Below, piece by piece: positions 52,430 to 61,607 of a DNA stretch of 64,000 nt. Location of the stretch: positions 1-64,000 of the forward strand of contig JAPLMQ010000307.1 in NCBI GenBank assembly GCA_026386955.1, in the 5' to 3' direction. The position numbers and the translations under genes were made by a program. The notes under the pieces are model-generated. The model saw nothing but the letters and a program-made list of their open reading frames with translations. It made no database searches and had not been told where the DNA came from. The first letter of the stretch is position 1. The number at the start of each line of letters is the position of its first letter. Source of the DNA: Planctomycetota bacterium (GTDB lineage: Bacteria > Planctomycetota > Phycisphaerae > Phycisphaerales > Phycisphaeraceae).

Positions 52430-54880
52430 CTAGGCCTCGGGGTCGAGCGGGAGTGTGAGCGTCGCGGTCGTGCCCACGCCGGGCGCGCTGCGAAGCTGGA
52501 TCCACCCACTGTGCGTCGACACCAATTGCTGCGCCCGCGGCAAGCCCATGCCGATCCGCCGCCCCGCGGGCTTCGAGCTGAAGAACGGGTCCATCGCGTG
52601 GGCGAGCGTGTGGCCATCCATGCCCACGCCGTCGTCCACCACCTGGATCGTCAATTGTTTCGCCGTCTTGTCCGCCTGCACGATCACCTGCACGCCGGTC
52701 TTGGGCTGCGCCTGTACCGCGTTCAGGATCAGCTCGGCGATCGCCTGGCTGATCTGGTCCGGGTCGAGCCGCACCACCGGCAGCTTGCTCTTGATCTTCA
52801 AATCGACCGGCGCGCCCTTGCCCCCATCGCGCGTCTCCCGCACCTCGCGCGCGACGCGCTTGAGCGCCTCGTCGAGCAGGATGCCCATGTCGGTCTGCTG
52901 GCGCACGGCCTTGGGCGGGTCGGCGTAGAGCCTCAGCGATGTGATCAGGTCGCTCAGGCGGTGGGCCTGTTCGCAGACGGTCTGGGCGGCCTTCTGTTCG
53001 CGCGAGTTCACGGGGAGCGTGCCGGCGAGGAGCTGGGCCCGCCCGGAGATCACCGCGAGCGGGTTGTTCATTTCGTGGGCCGCCCCGGCCGCCATCTCGC
53101 CCAGCCGCGTGAGCGACTCGTTGCGGAGCAGGCGGTCCTGGGCCTCAGCCAGCGCGCGGTTCGATTCCGCGAGGTCTTCGCCGAGCCTGCGCGCCCCGTC
53201 GTGCTGCGCCGCGGCGGCGATCGCGGAGCCCCACGTCGCGGCGAGCGGCGCGAGCATCTGCCAGGGCGGGAGCATCGGGCGGTCGTGGAGGAGGATCGCG
53301 GCCGTGCCCCATCCGCACGAGAGCGGGAGCATCTTGATCGAGCGCAGGTCGGGCGCGCCTTCGAGGTGATCGGAGATCCAGGGCAGGATGCCCATGAGGT
53401 TCATGGCCGCGGGCTGGTGGAGATCGACCGACATGATGTCCGGCGCCTCGGGCGGGGGCTCGATCAGGTGCGAGCGCATCGGCTTGCCCTGGTCGCTGAA
53501 CTGCGAGATCAGCCAGGCGCGGGTGCGCTCGTCGCTCTTGTCGCCCGGGCAGACCACGGCGTAGAACCCGCCGCCCAGCACGCCCGCGGCGCTGACCGCC
53601 ACGGAGTTGACCACGTCGGGCACGCCGCTCCCGGGCGTCGCCCCGGAGTGGAAGGCGGTGACCGCCTCGAGGATCTGCGCCTGCCTCGAGGCCATCGCCC
53701 CGCGCCGGTCGAGCGCGGCGTTGAGCCGGCCCAGCGCCTGGTTCGCCTGCTGGATCGACTGGATGAACAGGTCGCGCGAGGCCTTGTCGTCGAGGCCCAA
53801 GGCCTTGGAGCGGCGCTCGAGCTCCTCGTGCACGCGCTGGCCGATGGAGTCGAGCCGGCTGGCGTCGAGCCCGATCTTGCGGGCCAGTTCCTGCGGGTCT
53901 TGTTTGAGGACGTGGTTGCCGCTGAAGCCGATGTGGGCCCGGCGGACCATGAGGTCGGCCAACCCGACGACGCCCACCATCCGGCGATGGTCGAGCCGGG
54001 GGAGCGTCTCGTAGTTCGAGCCGTGGAGCCAGATGCAGTCCTGCAGGCGGTGCGGGAGCCCCCACTGCTCGGCGAGGCGCTTGCCGGCGGTGTGGTGGTC
54101 GATGCCGACGATCCGCCGCTCGAACTCGGAGATGTTGCCCTGGTTGAGGTCGGCCAGCTCGAGGATGCGCGAGAAGCTCTTGGGCAGGACGTAGTCGATC
54201 GCGAGCTTGCCGATGTCGTGCAGCAATCCGCAGACGAAGGCCTCGGAAGGCGGCAAGTCGGCCGACCCGGGGTGGGCGGCCGCGATGAACTCGGCGGTGA
54301 TGGCGACGGCGAGGCTGTGGCGCCAGAAGGCGGTGCGGTCGAAGTGGCCCGCGTCGTTGGGCTTGCCCGTGCCGGAGGCGCCGGGTTTGTTGGCGCCGTC
54401 GGGCTCGGGGCGGTCGAACATTCCCACGACCTGCACCGAGAGCACCGCGTTGCGGATGGCGTTGAAGCCCAGCAGCACCACCGCCTTGTCGACCGACATC
54501 ACGTCGGTGCGCACGCCACGGTCGGACTGCTTGCAGAGCGCGAGGATCTTGGCGGTCAGCGCCTGGTCGGCGCTGACGACCTCCATGATGTCGCGGGCGC
54601 TGGACTCGTCGCTGGCGGTGAGGGAGAGCAGCCGCGTCGCGACCACCGGAAGGGTCGGGAGCGAATCGATCTGACGCAGGATCAGTTCGATGTGGCGCGC
54701 TTGGGATGCGTCGTTGCCGGACATCTGCGCCAATGCCTCCGCTGTGCGCCGACGGGTCAGCGTGGCCGCCGGCGCCGCCCGGGTTCCCCGCCGCGACGGC
54801 CGACCACCGACCCCGACCCCGCCCCCGGAATGAGGGGCGGGCGTTCCCGCGTGTTCCGGCAAGGCGTGGACCTGGGTCAT
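52430..54880 (-). CDS. HDOD domain-histidine kinase hybrid
   Basis: This 816-residue cytoplasmic signalling protein has, after a low-complexity start, an HDOD domain (SLPTLPVVATRLLSLTASDESS, VLLGFNAIRNAVLS, LLHDIGKLAIDYVLPKSF). A GAF-like middle region follows, then a histidine kinase. The H-box is GAAHEMNNPLAVISGRAQLL with His602. The ATPase has the N-box ELILNAVQAQ and G-boxes VDDGVGMDG and GMGLPRAQQL. All kinase motifs are intact. The HDOD keeps HDIGK, which resembles an HD site but lacks the second His-Asp pair seen in HD-GYP. Its cognate regulator is likely the neighbouring HTH-REC or REC gene. Confidence 0.9.
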   Translation of the reverse strand: MTQVHALPEHAGTPAPHSGGGVGVGGRPSRRGTRAAPAATLTRRRTAEALAQMSGNDASQARHIELILRQIDSLPTLPVVATRLLSLTASDESSARDIMEVVSADQALTAKILALCKQSDRGVRTDVMSVDKAVVLLGFNAIRNAVLSVQVVGMFDRPEPDGANKPGASGTGKPNDAGHFDRTAFWRHSLAVAITAEFIAAAHPGSADLPPSEAFVCGLLHDIGKLAIDYVLPKSFSRILELADLNQGNISEFERRIVGIDHHTAGKRLAEQWGLPHRLQDCIWLHGSNYETLPRLDHRRMVGVVGLADLMVRRAHIGFSGNHVLKQDPQELARKIGLDASRLDSIGQRVHEELERRSKALGLDDKASRDLFIQSIQQANQALGRLNAALDRRGAMASRQAQILEAVTAFHSGATPGSGVPDVVNSVAVSAAGVLGGGFYAVVCPGDKSDERTRAWLISQFSDQGKPMRSHLIEPPPEAPDIMSVDLHQPAAMNLMGILPWISDHLEGAPDLRSIKMLPLSCGWGTAAILLHDRPMLPPWQMLAPLAATWGSAIAAAAQHDGARRLGEDLAESNRALAEAQDRLLRNESLTRLGEMAAGAAHEMNNPLAVISGRAQLLAGTLPVNSREQKAAQTVCEQAHRLSDLITSLRLYADPPKAVRQQTDMGILLDEALKRVAREVRETRDGGKGAPVDLKIKSKLPVVRLDPDQISQAIAELILNAVQAQPKTGVQVIVQADKTAKQLTIQVVDDGVGMDGHTLAHAMDPFFSSKPAGRRIGMGLPRAQQLVSTHSGWIQLRSAPGVGTTATLTLPLDPEA

Positions 54881-54929
54881 CGATCACTCCGCGCGGCCGC
54901 GGTTTTCGTCGCTTGCCCGCACTGAATTG

Positions 54930-54966
54930 GATTCTGCGTCAGATTCCTGAATCAGAGTCCCGAATC
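54930..54966. repeat. second GANTC cluster
   Basis: Five GANTC sites (54930, 54942, 54949, 54955, 54962) lie in 37 bases at the 3' end of the HTH-REC gene. CTGAATCAG is shared with 38654-38662. Confidence 0.55.
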
Positions 54967-55558
54967 AGAGCGCCAGCAACTCCGTCACGCGCGACAGGAG
55001 CTTCTCGGTGTTGAAGGGCTTCTTGACGAAGTCGTCCGCCCCGGCTCGCAGGAGCTCGTCGATCTCGTCCTGGTTCACCACGCCCGAGACGATGATGATC
55101 TTCATCCCCGCCATCGCGGGGTTCTGGCGGACCGTGCGGCAGACGACGTTGCCGTTCACGTCCGGGAGCATGTAGTCGAGGATCATCAGGTCGGGACGGA
55201 ACTGCTCGGTGAGCAGGCCCGCGTCGTACCCGGTCTGGGCGGTCTTGACCTCGAAGCGCTCGTCCTGGGCGAGGACGTCCTGGAACAGCTCGAGGATCTG
55301 CTCGTCGTCGTCGACGATGAGGATCCGCCGCTTCCCGCCTTCGAGAAGGTCGGTGGGGATGCTGTTCTCCTTCATGAAGCGGATGAGCTCCTCGCGCGGG
55401 ATCCGGCGGAACCGGCTGCCCGGCACGCGGAACCCACGAAGGCGCCCGCTGTCGAAGCAGCGGATGATCGTCTGCTGCGAGATCTTGCAGAGATCCGCGG
55501 CTTCGCCAGTGGTGAAAATCATCTTCGAAGTCAGGTCGCCCATTTGATTGGTAGCCAT
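54965..55558 (-). CDS. helix-turn-helix (BldC/excisionase-like) response regulator with C-terminal receiver
   Basis: This 197-residue protein has an N-terminal MerR-like/excisionase DNA-binding helix-turn-helix (FTTGEAADLCKISQQTIIRC then GFRVPGSRFRRIPREEL, residues 15-58) and a complete receiver domain (ILIVDDDEQILELF, Asp128 in LMILDYMLPDVNG, VSG, KKPF). This domain order is the reverse of normal regulators. MATNQM at 55558 is chosen over an upstream frame to 55735. It lies 84 bases before the HDOD-kinase on the same strand, so it is probably its phosphorylation target. Confidence 0.88.
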   Translation of the reverse strand: MATNQMGDLTSKMIFTTGEAADLCKISQQTIIRCFDSGRLRGFRVPGSRFRRIPREELIRFMKENSIPTDLLEGGKRRILIVDDDEQILELFQDVLAQDERFEVKTAQTGYDAGLLTEQFRPDLMILDYMLPDVNGNVVCRTVRQNPAMAGMKIIIVSGVVNQDEIDELLRAGADDFVKKPFNTEKLLSRVTELLAL

Positions 55559-55833
55559 GGTTCCCCGCCTAGAAAGGCCTGATCTCCTCTCGAACCCGCC
55601 AGGGCCGAGCCCCGGGAGCATTCCAAGCCGTCCGCCAAACCGCGGAGCTTGCCTAGCTTGCCTGGGTTTACATCGGGCTTGATGTGGTGGGACTTGATGG
55701 TTCGGGAGGATGGGCAGGCCTGAGAAGATGCCCAAGGCCGTTTAAATGGTTTAACGGGGCGCGGGATGGGCTTTGGGCCTTGGGCGAGGCCGGATGAGGT
55801 CAGTCGAAGGCAAAGGAGGCGAGGCGCGGCGAC

Positions 55834-56277
55834 CTACTCAATCGGCGCCCGCGGTGGAGGCACGGCCACGACTTCGACGCCCGCGCCGCATTCCGGGCAG
55901 GTCGGGCCGGGCGTGCCGCGGAGGTCGTAGTCGCAGGCGAGGCAGCGGGCGAGCCGGCCGTTGGTCGCGAGATAGCCGAGGCTCTTGCGGATGTTGGCGC
56001 GGACGCCCGCGAGCAGCGCTTGGTAGAGGATCGCGCCGAGCAAGCCCAGCGAGAGCGCAAAGGTCGGCCAGACGACCCAGCCCGGGGCGGCATGGGACTG
56101 CCATAAGAAGAAGTAGGCCACGAAGACGAACGGGCTCATCAGCGCCAGGCAGAAGGCCGTCGAGAAGAGCAGCGAGAACTGCCCGGCCCCGCCCGAGCGG
56201 CGGATCAGCCGGGCCTGCGCCTTGGGCGCGAGCCCGCGGACCTCCGGGAGCGACTTGATTCTCCAGATGTATCGCAT
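55834..56277 (-). CDS. membrane protein with C-terminal zinc ribbon
   Basis: This 147-residue protein has two hydrophobic spans (residues 40-60 and 67-90) and a C-terminal zinc ribbon with CLACDYDLRG then CPECGAG (four cysteines), a pattern often seen in planctomycete proteins. Function unknown. It starts 21 bases after the oppB stop, so it is probably co-transcribed with the peptide-transporter genes. Confidence 0.65.
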   Translation of the reverse strand: MRYIWRIKSLPEVRGLAPKAQARLIRRSGGAGQFSLLFSTAFCLALMSPFVFVAYFFLWQSHAAPGWVVWPTFALSLGLLGAILYQALLAGVRANIRKSLGYLATNGRLARCLACDYDLRGTPGPTCPECGAGVEVVAVPPPRAPIE

Positions 56278-56298
56278 GCGGTCCTCGCGAGGCGCGCC

Positions 56299-57273
56299 TC
56301 AGCCCATCTCGATCCGCGGGTCGATCCACGCGTAGGCGACGTCGACCACGAGGTTGAAGACGATCAGGATCGTGGAGTAGACCAGCACGACGCCGAGGAT
56401 GAGGAATTGGTCCTTGTTGCGCACGGCGTTGACGAAGTGCTCGCCCAGCCCGGGCACGGCGAAGACCTGCTCGACGACGAACGAGCCGGTGAGCGTGACG
56501 GCCGCGGCGGGCCCGAGGAAGGAGAGCACCGGGAGGAAGGCGACCTTGAGCGCGTGGCGGAAGAGGGACTGGCGCTCGCTGAGCCCCTTGGCGCGGGCGG
56601 TGCGGATGAAGTCGCTCGACATCACGTCGGCGAGCCCGAGCCGGATGAGGCGGGCGATGTAGGCGGCGGGGGCGAGGCCCAGCGTGAGCGCGGGGAGGAT
56701 GAGGTGGCTCATCATGATGCCCGCGCGGGACCACCAGAGCTGCGAGCCGACCGACCACCCGGGCCAGGTCCACCCGCCGATGGGCGCCCAGCCGAAGAGG
56801 CCCGCGGCGAGGGCGAGGAGGATCGACCCGGTGACGAAGGTGGGGAGGCTCACGCCGACCATCGCGACGGCGAGGCTGCCCAGGTCGAGCGGCGATCGGG
56901 GCCAGAGCGCGCCGAGGATGCCCGCGGCCAAACCCAGCATGAGGCCGATGGCGAGCGCGAGCGTGCCGATGGCGGCGGAGACCGGGAGGGCCTGCCCGAT
57001 GATGTCGCTGACGCGCTGGTCGAGGTAGCGCAGGCTCGGGCCGAAGTCGCCCCGGGTGAAGACGCCCTTGAGGTACTCGCCCGCGAAGCGCCAGGGGTTG
57101 TCGAGGTTGTATTGGCGGAGGATGGCGGCCGAGATCTCCGCGTCGGGCCGCTGCCCGTCGGGCTTCTCAAGCGGGTTGCCGGGGATGATCCAGGCGAGCG
57201 TGAAGGTGACGACGAAGATGACCGCCAGGATCACGGGCAGTTGGAGCAGTCGCCAAAAGATCAGGCGGGTCAT
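56299..57273 (-). CDS. oppB: oligopeptide ABC transporter permease (OppB/DppB type)
   Basis: This 324-residue inner-membrane permease of peptide importers has an N-terminal anchor helix (LLQLPVILAVIFVVTFTLAWIIPGNP), six transmembrane segments and the EAA loop (DFIRTARAKGLSERQSLFRHALK). The end LNLVVDVAYAWIDPRI is typical of DppB/OppB. ATG 57273 is chosen over 57324 because the conserved anchor starts there. Its partner OppC and the ATPases are not next to it. It follows oppA by 64 bases. Confidence 0.9.
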   Translation of the reverse strand: MTRLIFWRLLQLPVILAVIFVVTFTLAWIIPGNPLEKPDGQRPDAEISAAILRQYNLDNPWRFAGEYLKGVFTRGDFGPSLRYLDQRVSDIIGQALPVSAAIGTLALAIGLMLGLAAGILGALWPRSPLDLGSLAVAMVGVSLPTFVTGSILLALAAGLFGWAPIGGWTWPGWSVGSQLWWSRAGIMMSHLILPALTLGLAPAAYIARLIRLGLADVMSSDFIRTARAKGLSERQSLFRHALKVAFLPVLSFLGPAAAVTLTGSFVVEQVFAVPGLGEHFVNAVRNKDQFLILGVVLVYSTILIVFNLVVDVAYAWIDPRIEMG

Positions 57274-57337
57274 GGGGGGAAGTGTAAGCGCAATCCCGAA
57301 ACGGGACCAAGGACCCCGGACCATGGAGAAGGAAACC

Positions 57338-59128
57338 TCAGCGCTTCACGCGCACATGGTCGAGCCTGCGGAAGTTCCACGGGTTGGGGTCGATGCCTTC
57401 GATCTTGTTCGGATCGTAGACATGGAGCGTGACAAGTTGGTAGAGCGGGGCGATGGGCTGCTCCTTGAGCATCAGCTCCTCGGCCTTGCGCAGCGTCGCG
57501 AGGCGCTTGGCGGCGTCGGTCTCGCCCGCGGCCTGGTCGAGCAGGCCGTCGAACTCGGCGTTGGACCAGGCGGCGTCGTTGTTGCCGTTGTCGCTGCGGA
57601 ACTTGTCGAGGAAGGTCGTCGCGTCGCGGTAGTCGCCCGTCCAGGTCGCGCGGGCGATGGTGAAGCTGTGCTTCTTGAGCCGCTCGGAGAAGGTCTTGCC
57701 CTCCTGCGCCTCGAGCACGACCACCACGCCCAGGTTCTTCTCCCACGAATTCTTGATCGGCTGGGCGAGGTTCTCATGCCCCAGGCCCGTGTTGTAGAGG
57801 ATCGTCAGCCCGGTGAGCCACGCGCCGCCGGGGTAGCCCGCCTCGGCGAGCAGCTTGCGCGCGCCTTCGGGGTCGAACGCCGCGCCGGCCTCGACCGGGG
57901 GCTCGTAGCCCGGGAGGCACCCGGGCGGGATGAACGTCCGCGCGATCGGCTGGTTCAGCCGCGTCACCTGCGTGACCAGCGCCTTGCGGTCGATCGTCAT
58001 CGAGAGCGCGCGGCGGACGCGTGCGTCGGCCAGCGGGTTCTTCCTCCCGTCGGGCAGCGTCGGACGGCAGTTGAAGTTGTAGAAGTACGTCCCCGCCCAC
58101 GGCGAGGCCAGCACGTCCTTGCGCCCCTGCTGGACCAGGTCGGCCGCGATCGACGAGCTGGTGGGGATGTCGGGCAACCAGTGGGCCTGGCCGTTCTGGT
58201 AGGCGATCAGCGCGGTCTGCGGGTTGTCGATGATCAGCTCGAGGATCGAATGGTTTTTCACCGAGGCCTTGTCCCAGTAGCGCGGGTTCTGCGCCATCAG
58301 CAGGTCCTGGCGGAACCGGCGCCGCTGGATGACATACGGCCCGTTGCAGACGAGCTTCTTGGGGTCGCCCCAATAGCCCGGGTCGATGCGGTACATGCCC
58401 GACTTCGGGTCGGGCGCGAGCAGCGGCTCGATGCTCGCGGCGTGGTTGGGCCCGTAGGGCGCGAAGGCGCAGAGCTCCAGGAAATAAGGCACGGGCTCGG
58501 CGAGGCGGACGACCAGCGTCTTGGGGTCGGGAGCGCTCGCGCCGACCAGTTCGTCGAACTTGGCGGCGATCTCCTTCCACGGCACGGCCGCCGCCGCCCC
58601 CCCAGAGGCGTCCTCCTTGAGCGTGCCCGCGCGCCACTTGAAAAAGTCCTCGCCACCCTTGAGGCGGAAGAAGAGCTGCGAGTAGTCCGCGGCGAAGTCG
58701 GGCATGAGCGCCCGCCGCCAGGCGAAGAGGAAGTCGTTTGCGGTGACCGGGTCGCCGTTGCTCCAGCGGGCGTCGGGGCGGAGGTGGAAGGTGTAGGTGA
58801 GCTGGTCTTCGCTGATCTCCCACTTCTCCGCGACGCCCGGCTCGATCTGCTGCGAGGGCAGGCTGGTCTTGACGAGCGTCTCGAAGAGGCAGTCGACCAC
58901 GCGGATGTCGTGCAGCCAGGAGATCTTTTGCGGGTCGAGGAAGTTGTGCTCGTTGGCGGAGACGAAGCGGAACTCGGCCTCGGCCTCGTCGCCCGCAGGC
59001 TCGCCGGCGCTGGGACCGGTGGCGGGCGCGGTCGTCGGGCCGGTGCCCGTGCCGGGGCCGCTGTCGCCGCAGCCGGCGGGCAGGAGGAGCAGGAGCGTGG
59101 CGGCGAGGGAGAGGAGGAGCTGCTTCAT
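57338..59128 (-). CDS. oppA: oligopeptide ABC transporter substrate-binding lipoprotein
   Basis: This 596-residue SBP_bac_5-family protein has a lipoprotein signal ending in LPAGC (Cys20). The early motif NEHNFLDPQKISWLHD is followed by the conserved LVKTSLPSQQIEPGVAEKWE, YTFHLRPDARWSNGDPVTANDFLFAW and a C-terminal APLYQLVTLHVYDP. It captures peptides for the permease encoded downstream. ATG 59128 begins the lipoprotein signal. Divergent from the Ntn-hydrolase-like gene (140 bases). Confidence 0.92.
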   Translation of the reverse strand: MKQLLLSLAATLLLLLPAGCGDSGPGTGTGPTTAPATGPSAGEPAGDEAEAEFRFVSANEHNFLDPQKISWLHDIRVVDCLFETLVKTSLPSQQIEPGVAEKWEISEDQLTYTFHLRPDARWSNGDPVTANDFLFAWRRALMPDFAADYSQLFFRLKGGEDFFKWRAGTLKEDASGGAAAAVPWKEIAAKFDELVGASAPDPKTLVVRLAEPVPYFLELCAFAPYGPNHAASIEPLLAPDPKSGMYRIDPGYWGDPKKLVCNGPYVIQRRRFRQDLLMAQNPRYWDKASVKNHSILELIIDNPQTALIAYQNGQAHWLPDIPTSSSIAADLVQQGRKDVLASPWAGTYFYNFNCRPTLPDGRKNPLADARVRRALSMTIDRKALVTQVTRLNQPIARTFIPPGCLPGYEPPVEAGAAFDPEGARKLLAEAGYPGGAWLTGLTILYNTGLGHENLAQPIKNSWEKNLGVVVVLEAQEGKTFSERLKKHSFTIARATWTGDYRDATTFLDKFRSDNGNNDAAWSNAEFDGLLDQAAGETDAAKRLATLRKAEELMLKEQPIAPLYQLVTLHVYDPNKIEGIDPNPWNFRRLDHVRVKR

Positions 59129-59267
59129 GGGTCGGGCCTCGGATGGGCGCGGATGCCCGGGGGGGAGCGGAAAGGCACAGTGTATAATCCGCCTCGCGTG
59201 GCGACGGGCATGAATTCCCGTCAAACACGCGATTTCAGCACCCGCCGATTTTCAGGAGCATCCCGCC

Positions 59268-60401
59268 ATGTGGACGCCGCGATCGTCGTATGAAGAGGCT
59301 TTCGCCGCGGCCAAGGCGCGGGGGGAATTCCTCCGCGCCAAATCCGAGCACATCGTCCAACTCTACGTGGGGCAGGTCGGCAAGGGCGGCCGAACGGAGG
59401 TCGCGCGGGTGCTGGGCGAGTCGAACCGCGGCCGGCTCGCGGCGGCCCCGGACCTGCAGCGGTACCCGGAGCTGATCGGGATGCGCGAGCTGATCGAGGC
59501 CGAGTGGCGCGGGACGCGCGACGGGGCCGGGCTCGACGACGCCCAGGCGGAGGCCTGCGCCGACGGGAACTACTTCCTCCACCGCGTGATCGCCAGCGGG
59601 CGCTTCAAGCCCAAGGCCCACTGCAGCGTCGCCTACTTCCCCACGAGCGACCACGGCGCCCTGCTCGCCTCCAACCTCGACACCGACATCAACGAGCCCT
59701 ACACCGAACCGACTTGGCCCCTGATGAACGAGCACCTGATCATGGGCGGCGTCTCCTCGGGCGTCTTCCTCGACGAGGAGTCGCCCGAGACCTTCCCCGC
59801 CCCGGTCTTCAAGCTCATCGCCCGCTATTGCTGGAGCACCGACGAGGCCGTGGAGATGCTTACGCGCTACAACCTCTTCTGGGGCCCGGGAAATCACATT
59901 GTGATCGACCGCCGGGGGCGCGTGGCGATGATCGAGAAGAGCGCCTGCCGGATCGGCGTGCGCCATTCCAAGGATGGCTTCGGCTTCACCACGGCGATGG
60001 TCTCGCGTGAGCCGGGGATGAAGGCCTTCCTCGCCGACCGCCGGGCGGCTTCGCTGGTCGACCGCAAGCTGCCCAACCCCTGCGCCGACACCCGCTACTG
60101 GGCCGCCCAGGACGTGCGTCAGGAGATCATGACCCGGCTGCTCGACGACGCGCGGAAGGCGCCCACGCTCGAGAAGATGCGGGCCCTGATGCAGTACCGC
60201 GGGCCCGACGGCGTGGTCTGCGACAACGGCGACGTCCTCCACCCCGGCGACCCGCCGATCGAGCACACCATCCGCACCATGATCGTCTGCCTCTCGAAGG
60301 GCAGGGCGCTCTGGTGGACGCGCGACAACGAGCGGAACATCCCCTCGTGGCAGAACCGCCGCGAGGACGTGGTCTTCAAGGACGTGCTGCTCTGGCCTTG
60401 A
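59268..60401 (+). CDS. putative C45-like Ntn hydrolase (acyl-transferase/linear amide hydrolase)
   Basis: This 377-residue cytoplasmic-looking protein has an N-terminal part that recalls penicillin/6-APA acyltransferase-type proteins: Cys119 in KAHCSVAYFP followed by ALLASNLDTDI, similar to the Cys-Ser and asparagine-aspartate (N-LD) motifs. GGVSSGVFLDEE and GNHIVIDRRGRVAMIEKSA fit the inner beta-sheet. Cys119 would need to become the N-terminal nucleophile after autocleavage. The assignment rests on short motifs; other Ntn families are possible. It stands alone. Confidence 0.45.
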   Translation: MWTPRSSYEEAFAAAKARGEFLRAKSEHIVQLYVGQVGKGGRTEVARVLGESNRGRLAAAPDLQRYPELIGMRELIEAEWRGTRDGAGLDDAQAEACADGNYFLHRVIASGRFKPKAHCSVAYFPTSDHGALLASNLDTDINEPYTEPTWPLMNEHLIMGGVSSGVFLDEESPETFPAPVFKLIARYCWSTDEAVEMLTRYNLFWGPGNHIVIDRRGRVAMIEKSACRIGVRHSKDGFGFTTAMVSREPGMKAFLADRRAASLVDRKLPNPCADTRYWAAQDVRQEIMTRLLDDARKAPTLEKMRALMQYRGPDGVVCDNGDVLHPGDPPIEHTIRTMIVCLSKGRALWWTRDNERNIPSWQNRREDVVFKDVLLWP

Positions 60402-60434
60402 GGCGCTCCCCGCGCGATCCGCGGCGGCCCGCAT

Positions 60435-61331
60435 TCACGGCGTGGGCTCGGGCTTGGCCTTGATGATCGCCAGCAGTTCCACGTCGTACGTGAGCGTGCT
60501 GTTGCCCTTCACGATCGCCGTGCCTTTGCTGCCGTAGGCCAGAGCGGGCGGGACCGTCAGCGAGCGCTTCTCGCCCACGGTCATGCCCGGCAGGGCCTCG
60601 TTCCAGAACTTCAGGTTGCGCGCCGCGCCGACCGTCACCAGGAACGGCGCTTCGTTGTCGTCGGACGACTCGAAGCGCTCCCCGCCCACGACCGCGCCGG
60701 TGTACCGCACCTGCACGCGGTCGCCGAACTTCACGGCCTCGCCCGTCCCGGGCTTCACGACCTTGTATCTCAGCCCGCTGGGCAGCGCCATCCGCGTGGG
60801 GTCGTCCGGGTCCGGCATCGGCTTGGCGGCAACCCCGGCAGGCGCCTGGCCCGACGCGGCGGCGGCGGCGGCGAGCGCCTTCTCGGTCGACGGCGCGGGG
60901 GTCGATTCCACGGGCGGAGCCTTCGACGCGGGAGCCGGCTCGGCGGGCGGGGTCGCGGGGCGAGCCAAGGGGTTCATGTCCTTCAGCGGGCCGTAGAAGA
61001 AGGCCCAGCCCGCGGCAGCCAACAGGGCGACCAGCACCAAAAGGATCACCGGCCCCTTCATGCTGCGCCCAGGCTTGCGCATCTCCTGCATCTCGACGTT
61101 GCGGCTCTTGGCCTCGCCCTGCCCGACGGCGACCTTCGACTCCAACTCCAGCGCCCGCGCCTCCTCCTTGGCGTTCCCGGCCCGGGTCGTGGCTCCGTAG
61201 TAGCCCGTGCCGTCGGATTTGGGCATCACATAGAAGATGCGCCCCTCCTCGTCGCGCACGGCCCGGCCCGCGTCGTTGTCGCGCACCTTGACCTGTTTGC
61301 CGCTGTAGGGGCTCAGCACGGTGATGGGCAT
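60435..61331 (-). CDS. membrane-anchored FKBP-type peptidyl-prolyl isomerase
   Basis: This 298-residue protein has an unusual ~100-residue N-terminal cytoplasmic part (MPITVLSPYSGKQVKVRDND, GRIFYVMPKSDGTGYYG), a membrane span (MKGPVILLVLVALLAAAGW), an Ala/Pro-rich linker, and a C-terminal FKBP domain (SGLRYKVVKPGTGEAVKFGDRVQVRYTG, FWNEALPGMTVGEKRSLTVPPALAYG). The FKBP domain lies outside the membrane and folds exported proteins. ATG 61331 has AGGAG eight bases upstream; a GTG at 61367 lacks this. Confidence 0.88.
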   Translation of the reverse strand: MPITVLSPYSGKQVKVRDNDAGRAVRDEEGRIFYVMPKSDGTGYYGATTRAGNAKEEARALELESKVAVGQGEAKSRNVEMQEMRKPGRSMKGPVILLVLVALLAAAGWAFFYGPLKDMNPLARPATPPAEPAPASKAPPVESTPAPSTEKALAAAAAASGQAPAGVAAKPMPDPDDPTRMALPSGLRYKVVKPGTGEAVKFGDRVQVRYTGAVVGGERFESSDDNEAPFLVTVGAARNLKFWNEALPGMTVGEKRSLTVPPALAYGSKGTAIVKGNSTLTYDVELLAIIKAKPEPTP

Positions 61332-61607
61332 GGGCGGGCTCCTGATCGGGGGCTCGTGTTCGCTCACGGGTTTTGCGTTCGCACGAGCACATCATCTTAC
61401 CCGCGCCGGCCTTCCCCGCGCACGGCGCGGGCGCCTCTCCGCAGGAGCGTTGTTCGAGGCGCGCGGCATCATCGGCGGAATCGAACGTCCGCTGAAGTTA
61501 CACCTCATGCGATCGCACATTTTCGTCCGATGCTACGGGCCGATAGCCAGCGGAAAGAGAGCATCGCCCGGGATATCGGACAAGACATCGGACAGGAGCC
61601 GCCAGCC

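Noticed and set aside
61356-61607. Long N-terminal extension of the 64-residue protein
   Set aside because: The extension lies antisense to the start of the FKBP gene leader and lacks a ribosome site; AGGAG supports the ATG at 61608.
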